This document shows, piece by piece, positions 41,102-48,881 of a DNA stretch of 48,881 bases. The notes under the pieces are model-generated. The model saw only the letters and a list, made by a program, of their open reading frames with translations. It did not search any database and had not been told where the DNA came from. The DNA is taken from positions 1 to 48,881 of the forward strand of contig JAGAPC010000030.1 of NCBI GenBank assembly GCA_017623475.1. Direction: 5' to 3'. This DNA comes from Clostridia bacterium. GTDB taxonomy: Bacteria > Bacillota > Clostridia > Oscillospirales > UBA644. A program made the translations under genes and the position numbers. Position 1 is the first letter of the stretch. The number at the start of each line of letters is the position of its first letter.

Positions 41102-41146
41102 TATCAATGCCCTCCCAAGTATTGAAAATGTTGTTGTTCGCCTATT

Positions 41147-41175
41147 ATTATACAGCATGGATGGTGGGAAGCCAA
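41147..41175 (-). promoter_or_regulatory. Probable integrase promoter
   Basis: TTGGCT (41175-41170), 17-base spacer, TATAAT (41152-41147) on the minus strand; the -35 abuts the GTGGGATT repeat at 41176. Confidence 0.55.
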
Positions 41176-41226
41176 GTGGGATTATGTGAAAAAACCTTGA
41201 ATTTTCAATGGTTTTTTGACTTAGTT

Positions 41227-41286
41227 CGTGACGAGGCCCGTCACGGCCGCGGTCTGGAAGGACTTCTGAACCGTTATTTCAAATAA
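41227..41286 (+). pseudogene. Displaced 3' end of the rubrerythrin gene, with attR
   Basis: The frame reads RDEARHG, then a divergent but homologous end (LEGLLNRYFK against [10 protein letters not shown] in the intact gene) and a TAA. It begins with the core GACGAGGCCCGTCACGGC (41230-41247) and has no start. It is followed by a terminator, as the original gene end would be. Confidence 0.8.
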
Positions 41287-41313
41287 GCCCTGTCAGTACA
41301 ACGGAAAATAAAA

Positions 41314-41345
41314 ATACCCCTGCCGAATTTTTCGGCAGGGGTATT
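41314..41345. terminator. Terminator after the displaced rubrerythrin end
   Basis: ATACCCCTGCCGAA and TTCGGCAGGGGTAT form a perfect 14-bp stem. It probably was the original rubrerythrin terminator and also serves the minus-strand Ig-like gene ending at 41369. Confidence 0.85.
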
Positions 41346-41368
41346 ATCGTCAATCTTTGGGTCGTTTT

Positions 41369-43012
41369 TTATTCGGCAGGGAAGACGTACACGTCAATGG
41401 GGAAGAATTCTTCGGTGGATTGGGAGAAGCAGGAGACGGTGGTGGGTGTTTCGACCGCTTCTTTTTTTCCTGTGACGGTGCGGTTTTCCGGATCCAATTC
41501 CACGTAGGTTTCAAGGTAGTTCCAATTGATGGGATCCGGGGGGATCAGGGCGGGATCAATGGCGACGGTTTCCCCGACCTTGAGGGCGAGGTAGGGGGCT
41601 TTTTCCACCGTGACGGTGTAGGTTGCCGTAACGGTGGGATCGCTCTTGCTGGTTGCCGTGACGGTGCAGGTTCCGGCCTTCAGACCGGTTACGACGCCTT
41701 CTGCGCTGACCGTTGCCACGGTGACGTCCGAGGACGACCAGGTGACTTGGGGCAAATCCTCCGATCCCACGTACCCTGCGACCAATTCGACGGTGTTTTT
41801 GGGGGCTTTATCGTACAGGACGGAATCTTCGTTAAAGGCGATTTCCAACACCGGCTTTCGGGGTTCGATATAGACCACCGCGCTCTTGGAAAGCTCTCCT
41901 ACGGTGCAGGTGATCAGAACCGAGCCGGGCTCGTCGGTGGGGGCTTTGAGCAGGGTGAATTCTCCGGTGTTTTTATTGATGGAGATCAGATCGGGACGGC
42001 TCGTCGTCCAGACCGGAAGATCGGTGCAGTTGGCAGGGGAGACGGTGCAGCTGAATTTAAAAGGACCGTCATTGTCCTCCGGGATGGTCAAGGTGGTGGG
42101 CGTCAGCTGAAGTCTGGTTGCGGGAACGGAAACCTCCGGCGCAGGCTCTACGGTAACGGTACATTCCGCAAAGATCTCGCCCTGTTCCGTATTCAAGGTT
42201 GCCCGAAGGGTGACTTCCCCTTCCTTGACGCCGGTCACGCTTCCCTCGGAAACGGTAGCGATCTCGGAGTCGGAGGACGTCCAAAGAATGGAATATCCGC
42301 TGGCGTTTTCCGGCTCGACCGTGAAGGATAATTTCCGCGTTTCGCCGGTCACGATGACGTAGGAGATCTCGTCAAAGGCAATTCCGGTGGGGGGAACGGT
42401 AATTCCCGACACCCGAATGGTACAGGATGCGGAAATTTTACCGTCCGCGGTCGTTGCTGTGATGGTTGAAATCCCTTGAGACACGGGGGATACGATTCCT
42501 CCGGAAACGGCGGCGATGGACGGATTGGACGAGGTCCACGTCAAGGCTTGAAGCACTGCGTTTGCAGGGGAAACGGAGATCTGTTCGTTTAAATCCAGAA
42601 CCTCACCCTCCCCCAACGCGTAAACGGTATTCTGAAAAGAGATCGATGACGGAGGCGTGGTGTTTTCCGTCACGGTGACGTTGCTGTGGAAATAGACCTC
42701 TTCCTTTGCGGTGCGCAGCACCACGGTGATCTTCGTCTTTCCGGGGGCGATCCCGGTCACCGTTCCGTCGTCCGTTACCGTGGCTACGTCGGGGTTTTCC
42801 GTCATCCACGCCAGGGTGTAGTCTCCCACGTCGGCGTTGCCCCGATTTTCCAAGGTTAATTTTTTCGTTTCTTCCGCCATGACGGAGCATTCGGTTTCCG
42901 AAAGGACGAACGCCTTTTGGATTTTTTCCGCCTCGCTGCACCCGGTCAGCAAAAGCGCCAGGGTCAGGACGAGGATGGGGAGAGCGTGCGTTGTGTGTTT
43001 TAATATTTTCAT
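41369..43012 (-). CDS. Lipoprotein with tandem bacterial Ig-like (Big_2) domains
   Basis: A 547-residue lipoprotein (lipobox LTGC, Cys25). About five Ig-like repeats of 80-90 residues follow, each with the Big_2 pattern of WTSSNPxIAxVSxGxVxxxxxGxxTITA: WMTENPDVATVTDDGTVTG, WTSSNPSIAAVSGG, WTSSDSEIATVSEGSVTG, WTTSRPDLISINKNTG, WSSSDVTVATVSAEGVVTG. Such domains build surface stalks or bind glycans. A consensus-spaced promoter lies 49 bases upstream. Confidence 0.92.
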   Translation of the reverse strand: MKILKHTTHALPILVLTLALLLTGCSEAEKIQKAFVLSETECSVMAEETKKLTLENRGNADVGDYTLAWMTENPDVATVTDDGTVTGIAPGKTKITVVLRTAKEEVYFHSNVTVTENTTPPSSISFQNTVYALGEGEVLDLNEQISVSPANAVLQALTWTSSNPSIAAVSGGIVSPVSQGISTITATTADGKISASCTIRVSGITVPPTGIAFDEISYVIVTGETRKLSFTVEPENASGYSILWTSSDSEIATVSEGSVTGVKEGEVTLRATLNTEQGEIFAECTVTVEPAPEVSVPATRLQLTPTTLTIPEDNDGPFKFSCTVSPANCTDLPVWTTSRPDLISINKNTGEFTLLKAPTDEPGSVLITCTVGELSKSAVVYIEPRKPVLEIAFNEDSVLYDKAPKNTVELVAGYVGSEDLPQVTWSSSDVTVATVSAEGVVTGLKAGTCTVTATSKSDPTVTATYTVTVEKAPYLALKVGETVAIDPALIPPDPINWNYLETYVELDPENRTVTGKKEAVETPTTVSCFSQSTEEFFPIDVYVFPAE

Positions 43013-43060
43013 AGATAAACCTCATTTTTCAGAGTGCATGGATTGTGGTGGTTACGCCTT

Positions 43061-43089
43061 ATGTTATCATATTTTAATGAAAAAGTCAA
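43061..43089 (-). promoter_or_regulatory. Promoter of the Ig-like lipoprotein gene
   Basis: TTGACT (43089-43084), 17-base spacer, TAACAT (43066-43061) on the minus strand. Confidence 0.55.
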
Positions 43090-43188
43090 GACAAAAAGTC
43101 CAAATCTTAAAAAAGCAGAGATTTTTTTCGGTTTTTGACACAGGATCGCCCCATTCCCATTGTAATATAGAGGGGAGAGGATGATGTT

Positions 43189-44901
43189 ATGAATACGTTG
43201 CTTGTTACTTTGAACAGTAAATTTACCCACACGTCTCTGGCGCTTCGGTCGTTGCGGCAGACGGCGCCCGATGGGGTACGGCTGCTGGAGTGTACCGTCA
43301 ATCAGCCGAAGGATGAGATTTTGCGGCAGATTTTATCGGTTCCGGCAAAGATCTACGCCTTTTCCGTTTATATTTTCAACGTCGCATTGACCCGGCAGAT
43401 CCTTTCCGATCTTCGGGCGATGCGTCCCGACGCTTTGATTTTGTGCGGAGGGCCGGAGGTTTCTTACGATTGCGAAGAATTTTTGCGTCAAAACCCCGGG
43501 GTTGACGGAATTTTGCGGGGAGAGGGCGAGGAAACGTTTCGGGAATTGATGGAAGCCCTTGCCGACGCCAAAGATCCCAGGGAAGCCTTTTTCCGTTTGT
43601 CCTGCCCCGGCGTTTCGGCGTTGCACGAAGGGGAATATCGGGAATTTGCCGACCGTCACCCCATCTGTAATTTGGACACTCTGCCCTTTCCCTACGCCGA
43701 GGGAGAATTGGAGACGCTGCGCCAGCGGATTTTGTATTACGAATCCTGCCGCGGTTGTCCTTACACCTGCATTTATTGCCTTTCTTCGGTTCAGGGCAAG
43801 GTGCGGGTTCGCTCGTTGCCCCAAGTGTTTCAGGATCTTCAGCGGTTTTTGGATGCAAAGGTGAAATTGGTCAAATTCGTCGATCGCACCTTTAATTTCG
43901 ACCGCGCCCGATCCAAAGCCATCTGGCAGTATTTGAAGGATCACGATAACGGCGTTACGTCCTTTCATTTTGAGATCGCCGCGTGGCTTTTGGACGAAGA
44001 GGAATTGACGCTGCTGGAATCCTTCCGTCCGGGGATGATTTTGGTCGAGGCGGGGATTCAATCCGCCAATCCGGACACGTTGACCGCCATCACCCGCCGT
44101 ACCGATCCGGAACGGCTGTACCGGACCGTGGCGCGGCTTTCCCAGGGGGCGTGTCACGTCCATACCGATCTGATCGCCGGACTGCCTTACGAGGATCTTG
44201 CGTCCTTTGAAGCGTCTTTCAATCGGGTGTTTGCCCTGCGTTCCCACTGTCTGCAGCTGGGATTTTTGAAGCGGTTGAAGGGAACGGCGTTGCAGCATCG
44301 GGACGACGGCGCGGAGTATTCCGCCTATCCCCCTTACGAGATTCTGAAAAATCAATGGCTCTCCCCGGAGGATCTGCAGATCTTGAAGGGCGTGGAAAAA
44401 ATGCTGGACCGCTATTGGAATTCCGGCCTTTGCACCCATCTTTTGTCCTATTTGATCGACGCATTTCCCCAAGGGGCGTTTGCCTTTTTCCGTGGGCTTG
44501 CGGAGGAGCTGGAGGAAAAGGGAGAATTTTATCTTTCCCATTCCCAGCCTCGGGTGTTCGAGCAAATGGCGCGGTATCTGAACCGGGTTTTGCAGGGAGA
44601 CGTGCTTGCGACGGCAAACGCGCTGTTGTGTTACGATCTGTTTTTGCAGGATCGGTGTCACGCTCCTGCCCCCTGGCAGTCCGTGGTTCCGGATCGGGAG
44701 GATCTTTTGACGTTGCTGAAAAGCGACGAACTGCTTTCCCGTCTGACGCCGGAGCAACGGGAAATCTACGGTCGGATGACGCCGGTACAATGGTTGCGCA
44801 ATTCGGATTTTGCCGTCTTCCCCTGCGCCCCCGACGGCACTCCCGAACCCCAAAAGCGTCTGTTTTTATACGGAAAACTCCGAATTTCCATCAAAATTTA
44901 A
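43189..44901 (+). CDS. B12-binding-domain radical SAM protein (DUF4080 type)
   Basis: A 570-residue protein. Residues 1-120 form a Rossmann-like cobalamin-binding-type domain (LILCGGPEVSYD; GVDGILRGEGEETFREL), though the usual DxHxxG cobalamin ligand is not seen. The radical SAM core has Cys190, Cys194 and Cys197 (GCPYTCIYC) for the 4Fe-4S cluster and VEAGIQSANPDTL. The C-terminal part fits the DUF4080 family of Clostridia. Chemistry and substrate are unknown. GGGGAGAGG precedes the ATG. It is alone on its strand. Confidence 0.88.
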   Translation: MNTLLVTLNSKFTHTSLALRSLRQTAPDGVRLLECTVNQPKDEILRQILSVPAKIYAFSVYIFNVALTRQILSDLRAMRPDALILCGGPEVSYDCEEFLRQNPGVDGILRGEGEETFRELMEALADAKDPREAFFRLSCPGVSALHEGEYREFADRHPICNLDTLPFPYAEGELETLRQRILYYESCRGCPYTCIYCLSSVQGKVRVRSLPQVFQDLQRFLDAKVKLVKFVDRTFNFDRARSKAIWQYLKDHDNGVTSFHFEIAAWLLDEEELTLLESFRPGMILVEAGIQSANPDTLTAITRRTDPERLYRTVARLSQGACHVHTDLIAGLPYEDLASFEASFNRVFALRSHCLQLGFLKRLKGTALQHRDDGAEYSAYPPYEILKNQWLSPEDLQILKGVEKMLDRYWNSGLCTHLLSYLIDAFPQGAFAFFRGLAEELEEKGEFYLSHSQPRVFEQMARYLNRVLQGDVLATANALLCYDLFLQDRCHAPAPWQSVVPDREDLLTLLKSDELLSRLTPEQREIYGRMTPVQWLRNSDFAVFPCAPDGTPEPQKRLFLYGKLRISIKI

Positions 44902-44947
44902 GAGGAACGGAGTGTTTCTTACCCCTTCCACCGTCCAATAGAGAATT

Positions 44948-45135
44948 GCGCGCCCACGTGAGCCTTCCCTTAGTAAGGGAAGGTGGCACGGCGTGTCCGC
45001 CCGCCGTGACGGATGAGATTGTCTAAAGAAAAAACTTTCGACAGATCTAAAAAAGTAACATTCTCCACCAAAACAACCTCATCAGTCGCCTACGGCGCCA
45101 GCTTCCCCTACCAGGGGAAGCCAAACTTTTGCGCG
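44948..45135. repeat. MITE-like inverted-repeat element
   Basis: Two arms in opposite orientation: left GCCTTCCCTTAGTAAGGGAAGGTGGC-type with downstream CGGATGAG (44962-45017), right CTCATCAG...CCAGCTTCCCCTACCAGGGGAAGCC (45078-45122). Each arm itself contains a short palindrome, and the outermost bases GCGCG/CGCGC also pair. About 190 bases, no frame inside. It fills most of the 44902-45187 gap. Confidence 0.65.
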
Positions 45136-45152
45136 TCTCTTATGATAACGAT

Positions 45153-45180
45153 CAAACCCGCCGGTTCTTCGGCGGGTTTG
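45153..45180. terminator. Terminator of the AraC-type gene
   Basis: CAAACCCGCCG and CGGCGGGTTTG form a perfect 11-bp stem, just beyond the stop at 45188 on the minus strand. Confidence 0.8.
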
Positions 45181-45187
45181 CTCTACC

Positions 45188-45994
45188 TTATTTATATTTT
45201 TTGCGGAATTCCAGGGGGGTCATGCCGACGCGCTTGTGGAAAAATTCCGAAAAATACGCCGCGTCGCAAAAGTTCAGCTGGGTTGCAATTTCCTGCACGG
45301 TAAGGTTGGTTCGCTTCAGCAGCGATTGGGAAATCCCCACCCGCAGATCCAAAATGTATTCGTGGGGCGTAATGCCGTATTCCTGCTTAAACACGCGGAT
45401 GACGTGCTGTTTTGTGATCTGAAATTCCTGTGTCAATTGTTCCAGGGTAATGTCTCCGTTTGGCACGCTGTCGATGGCGGTTCGGATTTGAAGGGCAAGG
45501 GAAGGTTGTTGCTTGTAATTTCGGCGCTCCAATTCTTGAGAAATCAGGTGACATAACTCGCACATCAGTCCGGGGCCGTAGCGGTCGATGATTGCCGGGT
45601 CTGTGTTGTATCCGATGACTTCACGGATTTTTGCAATATCTTCCGAAATATCGAAGTCCGGGATGTGGTTTGTTTTTGAGAGTCCGTACATCCGCAACAC
45701 TTCCGGAACCCCAAAGCCGGAAATTTGCACCCAAAGGCGGTGCCAAGGGGCTTCCGGGTCGGGATAATAATCGTGATATTGCCCCGGATGTAAAATGAAT
45801 ACGTCTCCCGCTTTGACCTGGAACGTGTGATTGTTTTCGGTCACCGTGCCTTTCCCTTCCACGATGTATTCAATGGATCCTACGCCAAAAGGACGAATGA
45901 CATGTTCTTGGATTCGGGAACGGTTGGTTTTGTCAATGGCAAAAGGTGCGTTTGTTCTGCGGTATAATTCCGCATAGTTAAGTTTTTCTTCCAC
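45188..45994 (-). CDS. AraC-family transcriptional regulator with N-terminal cupin domain
   Basis: A 268-residue regulator. The start is a GTG at 45994 with AAAGGAG upstream. N-terminal cupin (VEGKGTVTENNHTFQVKAG DVFILHPGQYHDYYP) binds a sugar-like ligand in many relatives; the C-terminal double helix-turn-helix is typical (GDITLEQLTQEFQITKQHVIRVFKQEYGITP; TVQEIATQLNFCDAAYFSEFFHKRVGMTPLEFRKKY). It is divergent from the secreted phosphoesterase gene and very likely controls it. Confidence 0.95.
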   Translation of the reverse strand: MEEKLNYAELYRRTNAPFAIDKTNRSRIQEHVIRPFGVGSIEYIVEGKGTVTENNHTFQVKAGDVFILHPGQYHDYYPDPEAPWHRLWVQISGFGVPEVLRMYGLSKTNHIPDFDISEDIAKIREVIGYNTDPAIIDRYGPGLMCELCHLISQELERRNYKQQPSLALQIRTAIDSVPNGDITLEQLTQEFQITKQHVIRVFKQEYGITPHEYILDLRVGISQSLLKRTNLTVQEIATQLNFCDAAYFSEFFHKRVGMTPLEFRKKYK

Positions 45995-46049
45995 GTTTTC
46001 GCTCCTTTAAAATGTTAATATTTTCATGTTTTTATGTTGATATTTTTTA

Positions 46050-46078
46050 TTGACATGTTGATTATAACATGTTATAAT
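46050..46078 (+). promoter_or_regulatory. Promoter of the secreted phosphoesterase gene
   Basis: TTGACA (46050-46055), exactly 17 bases, TATAAT (46073-46078): perfect consensus. It overlaps the opposing araC promoter. Confidence 0.85.
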
Positions 46079-46090
46079 GAAAATGTCAAG
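46061..46090 (-). promoter_or_regulatory. Promoter of the AraC-type gene
   Basis: TTGACA (46090-46085), 18 bases, TATAAT (46066-46061) on the minus strand. It shares most of its bases with the plus-strand promoter. Confidence 0.75.
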
Positions 46091-46143
46091 AAAAAAATCA
46101 TGGAATTCATATTTTCATGTTAAAAAAAGGAGTGTATGCAAAA

Positions 46144-48881
46144 TGAAAAAAAGAGTTTCTCTTTTGGCAGTCTTGTTGATTGCGGTTTTTGCCATCGGTT
46201 TTGTTTCATGGGTAGCCCCCACTAAAACCGAGGCTGCGCAAATCGCCACTGCTGCCAAATTCGTTCCGGGGGAAGAATACGTTCTGACCATGGCAGGAAC
46301 GAAGATGTGGTTCAACGGAACTTACGTAAGTGCAAATGCTACTTACGGGGTTGGCGGTGAAGTTTATAAGAACAGTTTGGTTCTTACCGCACCTCCCACC
46401 ACGTTGGAAGACGCCCATAAGAGTTTGTGGCGTATTTCCTATGCCACAAGCACAAGTACAATTACTATGTATTCGGATTATGCCGGAAAATTTTTGAACA
46501 TGACAAATACCGGCGTTTCTTTGTCCGATACGCCCCAAGCGTTGAACGCCACTATTTCCGGTGCTTCCATTAAAATTTATGTCACGGTGGACGGAACGAA
46601 TTATTATCTCCGTCTGACCCGTGGTACCGGTGCGAACGACCACGGTCGTTGGGTTGTGGGTTCAAACGCCAACAGTGCAACCTTCGGACTTCGTTCTATT
46701 CAGGATGCTGATTCCGAATCTTTTGTCCGTCCCATGCGTCAGTTCGTTTCCGGGGAACAGTACGTTCTCGGCAGAAACAACGTTACGGATAAAGCCGGTA
46801 TTAAGGCTGAAGTTTGCGTTGTTGCCGGGGAAAAGGAAACCGGGTTGCAATATGCTCCCCGTCCTGCCACCTTGGAAAAAGCCACCGACAGTTTGTGGCG
46901 GATCACCAAAAATGAAGACGGAACCTATGTTTTCTATTCCGATGCAGCCGGGAAGTATTTGAATCTTTCCGCCACCGAAGCATCTTTGTCCGATACCCCT
47001 CAAAATCTGAACGCTACCCTTTCCGGTAGGACCATGAAGATTTACACCGTCGTTGACGGAAAAACCTATTATCTTCGTTTTTCCAACGCTCTGACTACCG
47101 GTTCCGGTTGGCATTCCGGTACTTCTACGACCAGTCATGAGTTCACTCTGTACGCCATTCAGGAAAATGAAAAGGAATACGATAATACGGGTCTGACCCC
47201 CTTGTATTCCGTTGCTTGCTTTGCCGACCTGCACGTGGACTACGGCATTCAATCTTGGGAACCCCCCATTCGTCAGGGTACCATTAACGCCGTGAATTAT
47301 CTGAAATCCATCGGCGGCGCCAACGTGGTTCTGGTGGGCGGTGATATCGTTTCTCAAAACGATAAGTCTGCCGAGTGGACCAACGATATTCTGAAAAACG
47401 TTCAGGATACCGTTTATAGCACCATGTTGGAAGGCAGTACCGACGGCGTCGTTCTTCCCATCACCGGCAATCACGATTCCGAAGTAGGGAACAAGGCTGG
47501 CGGAACCATGTATGCAGGGGACTGGGATCGGTATATGCTGGATAACGTGGGTGAATTTACCGCTACTTTGCGGAACCCCGATTCCAAATTCAACGAATTG
47601 CTCTGCTACCGTTACAATATCGGCGGTATGGAATACATTTGTGTCAACACCCCCTATCAGGCAAGCGGCGATGTCGTTCTGATTTATGACAGTCAGGTCG
47701 CATGGGTAGAAGAACAACTGGCAGCCATCGGCAAGGATAAGACCGTGATCCTGATGTGTCACTATCAGATGGAGGTTGCTTTTAAAGAAACTCTGAAGGA
47801 ATATCCCAACGTGTTGTACTGCTACGGACATTTGCATGCCGAAGACAGTTATTACGCCTGGTACTCCACCTCTGAACTGGTTCGTCCCATCACCGGAACC
47901 GAGACCCAAAACGCAGACAACTCCTGGAACATCGAAGGGGCTCTGTCCTGTCACATGGGTTCCATGGGTTATTACCGCACCCAATACCAAAGCGCACCCC
48001 TGGGTTCTGCCGAACCTTCCGTCGTTCAATTTTTGAAGATTGATTTCTACGAAGATCACATTACCTTCCGCTATTATAATACGGGAGAAAAATCCGGCGA
48101 CCCTGACGTGTACGAAATTGCTTCTTACACCGTCGCCCGGGATATAAAAGATCAATTTGCAACCTACAAACAGCCCATCGTAGGATCCGCAGAAGATGCG
48201 GTTTCTTCCGGTGCGGTCAGCAAATTAACAAGCCCGAACAACGTAAACTACTTCGACTTTGGAAACGATAAAGCCGGCCAATCGGTTACCTATACCGTTT
48301 CTTCGGAAAAGGCCGGAGACTTCTGTGCCGCAATCCGGTATTGCACCGGGTCTGCCACCGACCGCAGATTGCAACTTTCGGTTAACGGAGTTGTATCGCA
48401 GGAAGTAACCTTCCCCAGAAACAGCACGGTTTGGGGGAATAAGGAAGATTCTACCTTTACTTATAAGAAGATCTACCTTCCTTTGGAAGAAGGGGAAAAC
48501 ACCATTACCCTGACCCAATTCGGAGGCTATTACGCACCTCAAATTTCCGATATCATTATTTATCCGGAATATGTGGTACAGAATGATGTGACCATCAATC
48601 TTTCCGCAACGCTGACCGATCGGGTTCTGAACGCCGGCGAAATCACCTTTACCCTCACCAACGGTACGCTCACTTACACCGCAACCAATGATGAAAACGG
48701 AAATGCTATCATCACCATCCCCGCCGCGGAGGTTCGTCTGGGCGCTTATACCCTGACCCAATCCACCGCCGTGAACGGCATCACCCTGGCAGACGCCCAA
48801 ACCGTCACCGTGTCCTTCAGCGATAACGGAAACGGCGGCATCACCGCCACCGCTTCTGCCGCAGACACCTTCAAAAATACC
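46144..48881 (+). CDS. Large secreted calcineurin-like phosphoesterase, frameshift in signal peptide, runs off the window
   Basis: The ATG at 46144 (AAGGAG about ten bases upstream) starts a signal peptide, MKKRVSLLAVLLIAVFAIG, that hits a TAG at 46213. The rest continues open to the window end in the -1 frame from about 46200 (FVSWVAPTKTEA...), as if one T were lost from GGTTTG. Counting from the ATG: two repeated lectin-like domains (to about residue 340, each with SLWRI, a SDxAGKxLN-type segment and SLSDTPQ.LNAT), then a metallophosphoesterase with FADLHVD (360), VGGDIV, GNHDSE (441), CHYQ and YGHLHAE (561); then a beta-sandwich, carbohydrate-binding-like domain (about 690-810) and the start of a prealbumin-like domain. 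It likely acts outside the cell; substrate unknown. Confidence 0.85.

Larger units (their letters stand above)
39038..41247. mobile_element. Small tyrosine-recombinase integrative element
   Basis: About 2.2 kb bounded by the 18-bp near-identical direct repeats inside the two rubrerythrin 3' ends. It holds one clear gene (integrase, 39779-41101), three terminator hairpins, GTGGGATT repeats near both ends and an AT-rich 39290-39750 segment. No relaxase, replication or cargo gene was found, so it may be a minimal, satellite or decayed element. Confidence 0.7.
46018..46122. promoter_or_regulatory. 13-bp direct repeats flanking the divergent promoters
   Basis: ATATTTTCATGTT at 46018-46030 and 46110-46122, 92 bp apart, one on each side of the promoter pair. 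Together with ACATGTT/AACATGT (an inverted repeat inside the promoters) they are candidate AraC-type operators, possibly forming a loop. Confidence 0.5.

Noticed and set aside
43333..44853. 506-residue open frame on the minus strand over the radical SAM gene
   Set aside because: The plus strand codes for a recognisable radical SAM protein; the antisense frame has no ribosome binding site or known motif.
46190..46215. Programmed -1 frameshift site in the phosphoesterase gene
   Set aside because: No X-XXY-YYZ heptamer fits at CGGTTTG and no clear stimulatory hairpin follows, so a lost base is more likely.
46662..48155. 497-residue open frame on the minus strand over the phosphoesterase
   Set aside because: The plus strand holds the phosphoesterase motifs in order; the antisense frame is a composition effect.

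Overview
The window looks like a chromosome segment of an endospore-forming, probably anaerobic member of the Clostridia (Bacillota), perhaps an Oscillospirales-type gut organism. Grounds: Spo0A, the SpoIIAA-SpoIIAB-SigF operon, YpeB, reverse rubrerythrin, and Firmicutes-type gene orders (tig-clpP-clpX-lon-engB; SRP RNA-dnaX-ybaB-recR-mrnC). The assignment is inference; no rRNA or tRNA gene was seen. Most genes are moderately GC-rich. The two C39-like peptidase modules and the integrase element are visibly more AT-rich.

Layout. 1-328: the 3' end of a repeat-containing, probably secreted protein and its terminator. 365-4135 (minus): lipoprotein, rlmB, a degenerate P1B-type ATPase, yebC. 4209-5432 (plus): a FAD-dependent oxidoreductase. 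5435-12082 (minus): proteostasis operon tig-clpP-clpX-lon-engB; its trigger factor carries a 105-residue Lys/Ala/Thr-rich tail. 12211-17684 (minus): rplU-rpmA, a zinc-ribbon membrane protein, obg, a membrane-anchored unknown, yraN, an M19 dipeptidase and a metallophosphoesterase. 18080-18892 (plus): spo0A, with Spo0A-box-like sites upstream. 18927-23863 (minus): a large beta-helix protein, ddl, a WG-repeat protein. 24031-25380 (plus): ypeB. 25456-27077 (minus): an AT-rich secreted C39-like peptidase plus lipoprotein module. 27384-31524 (minus): yitT, mrnC, recR, ybaB, dnaX and the small SRP RNA. 31660-33190 (plus): an RsuA-family pseudouridine synthase and a DapF-like protein without the catalytic cysteines. 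33313-34845 (plus): a second peptidase plus lipoprotein module, paralogous to the first. 34936-36532 (plus): dusB and a HAD phosphatase. 36591-38332 (minus): spoIIAA-spoIIAB-sigF and a 60-residue protein. 38507-39094 (plus): reverse rubrerythrin behind a consensus promoter and a PerR-like operator. 39038-41247: a small tyrosine-recombinase element that appears to have integrated inside the 3' coding end of the rubrerythrin gene and rebuilt it. 41369-43012 (minus): an Ig-like-repeat lipoprotein. 43189-44901 (plus): a radical SAM protein. 44948-45135: a MITE-like inverted repeat. 45188-48881: an AraC regulator divergent from a very large secreted metallophosphoesterase that leaves the window and has an apparent frameshift in its signal peptide.

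The most unusual content: (i) two paralogous secreted cysteine-peptidase/lipoprotein modules, one bracketed by copies of the same 25-bp palindrome; (ii) the integrase element that uses a rubrerythrin gene as attachment site; (iii) two likely pseudoenzymes (P-type ATPase-like, DapF-like); (iv) the histone-H1-like trigger factor tail; (v) two overlapping divergent consensus promoters between araC and the phosphoesterase gene.
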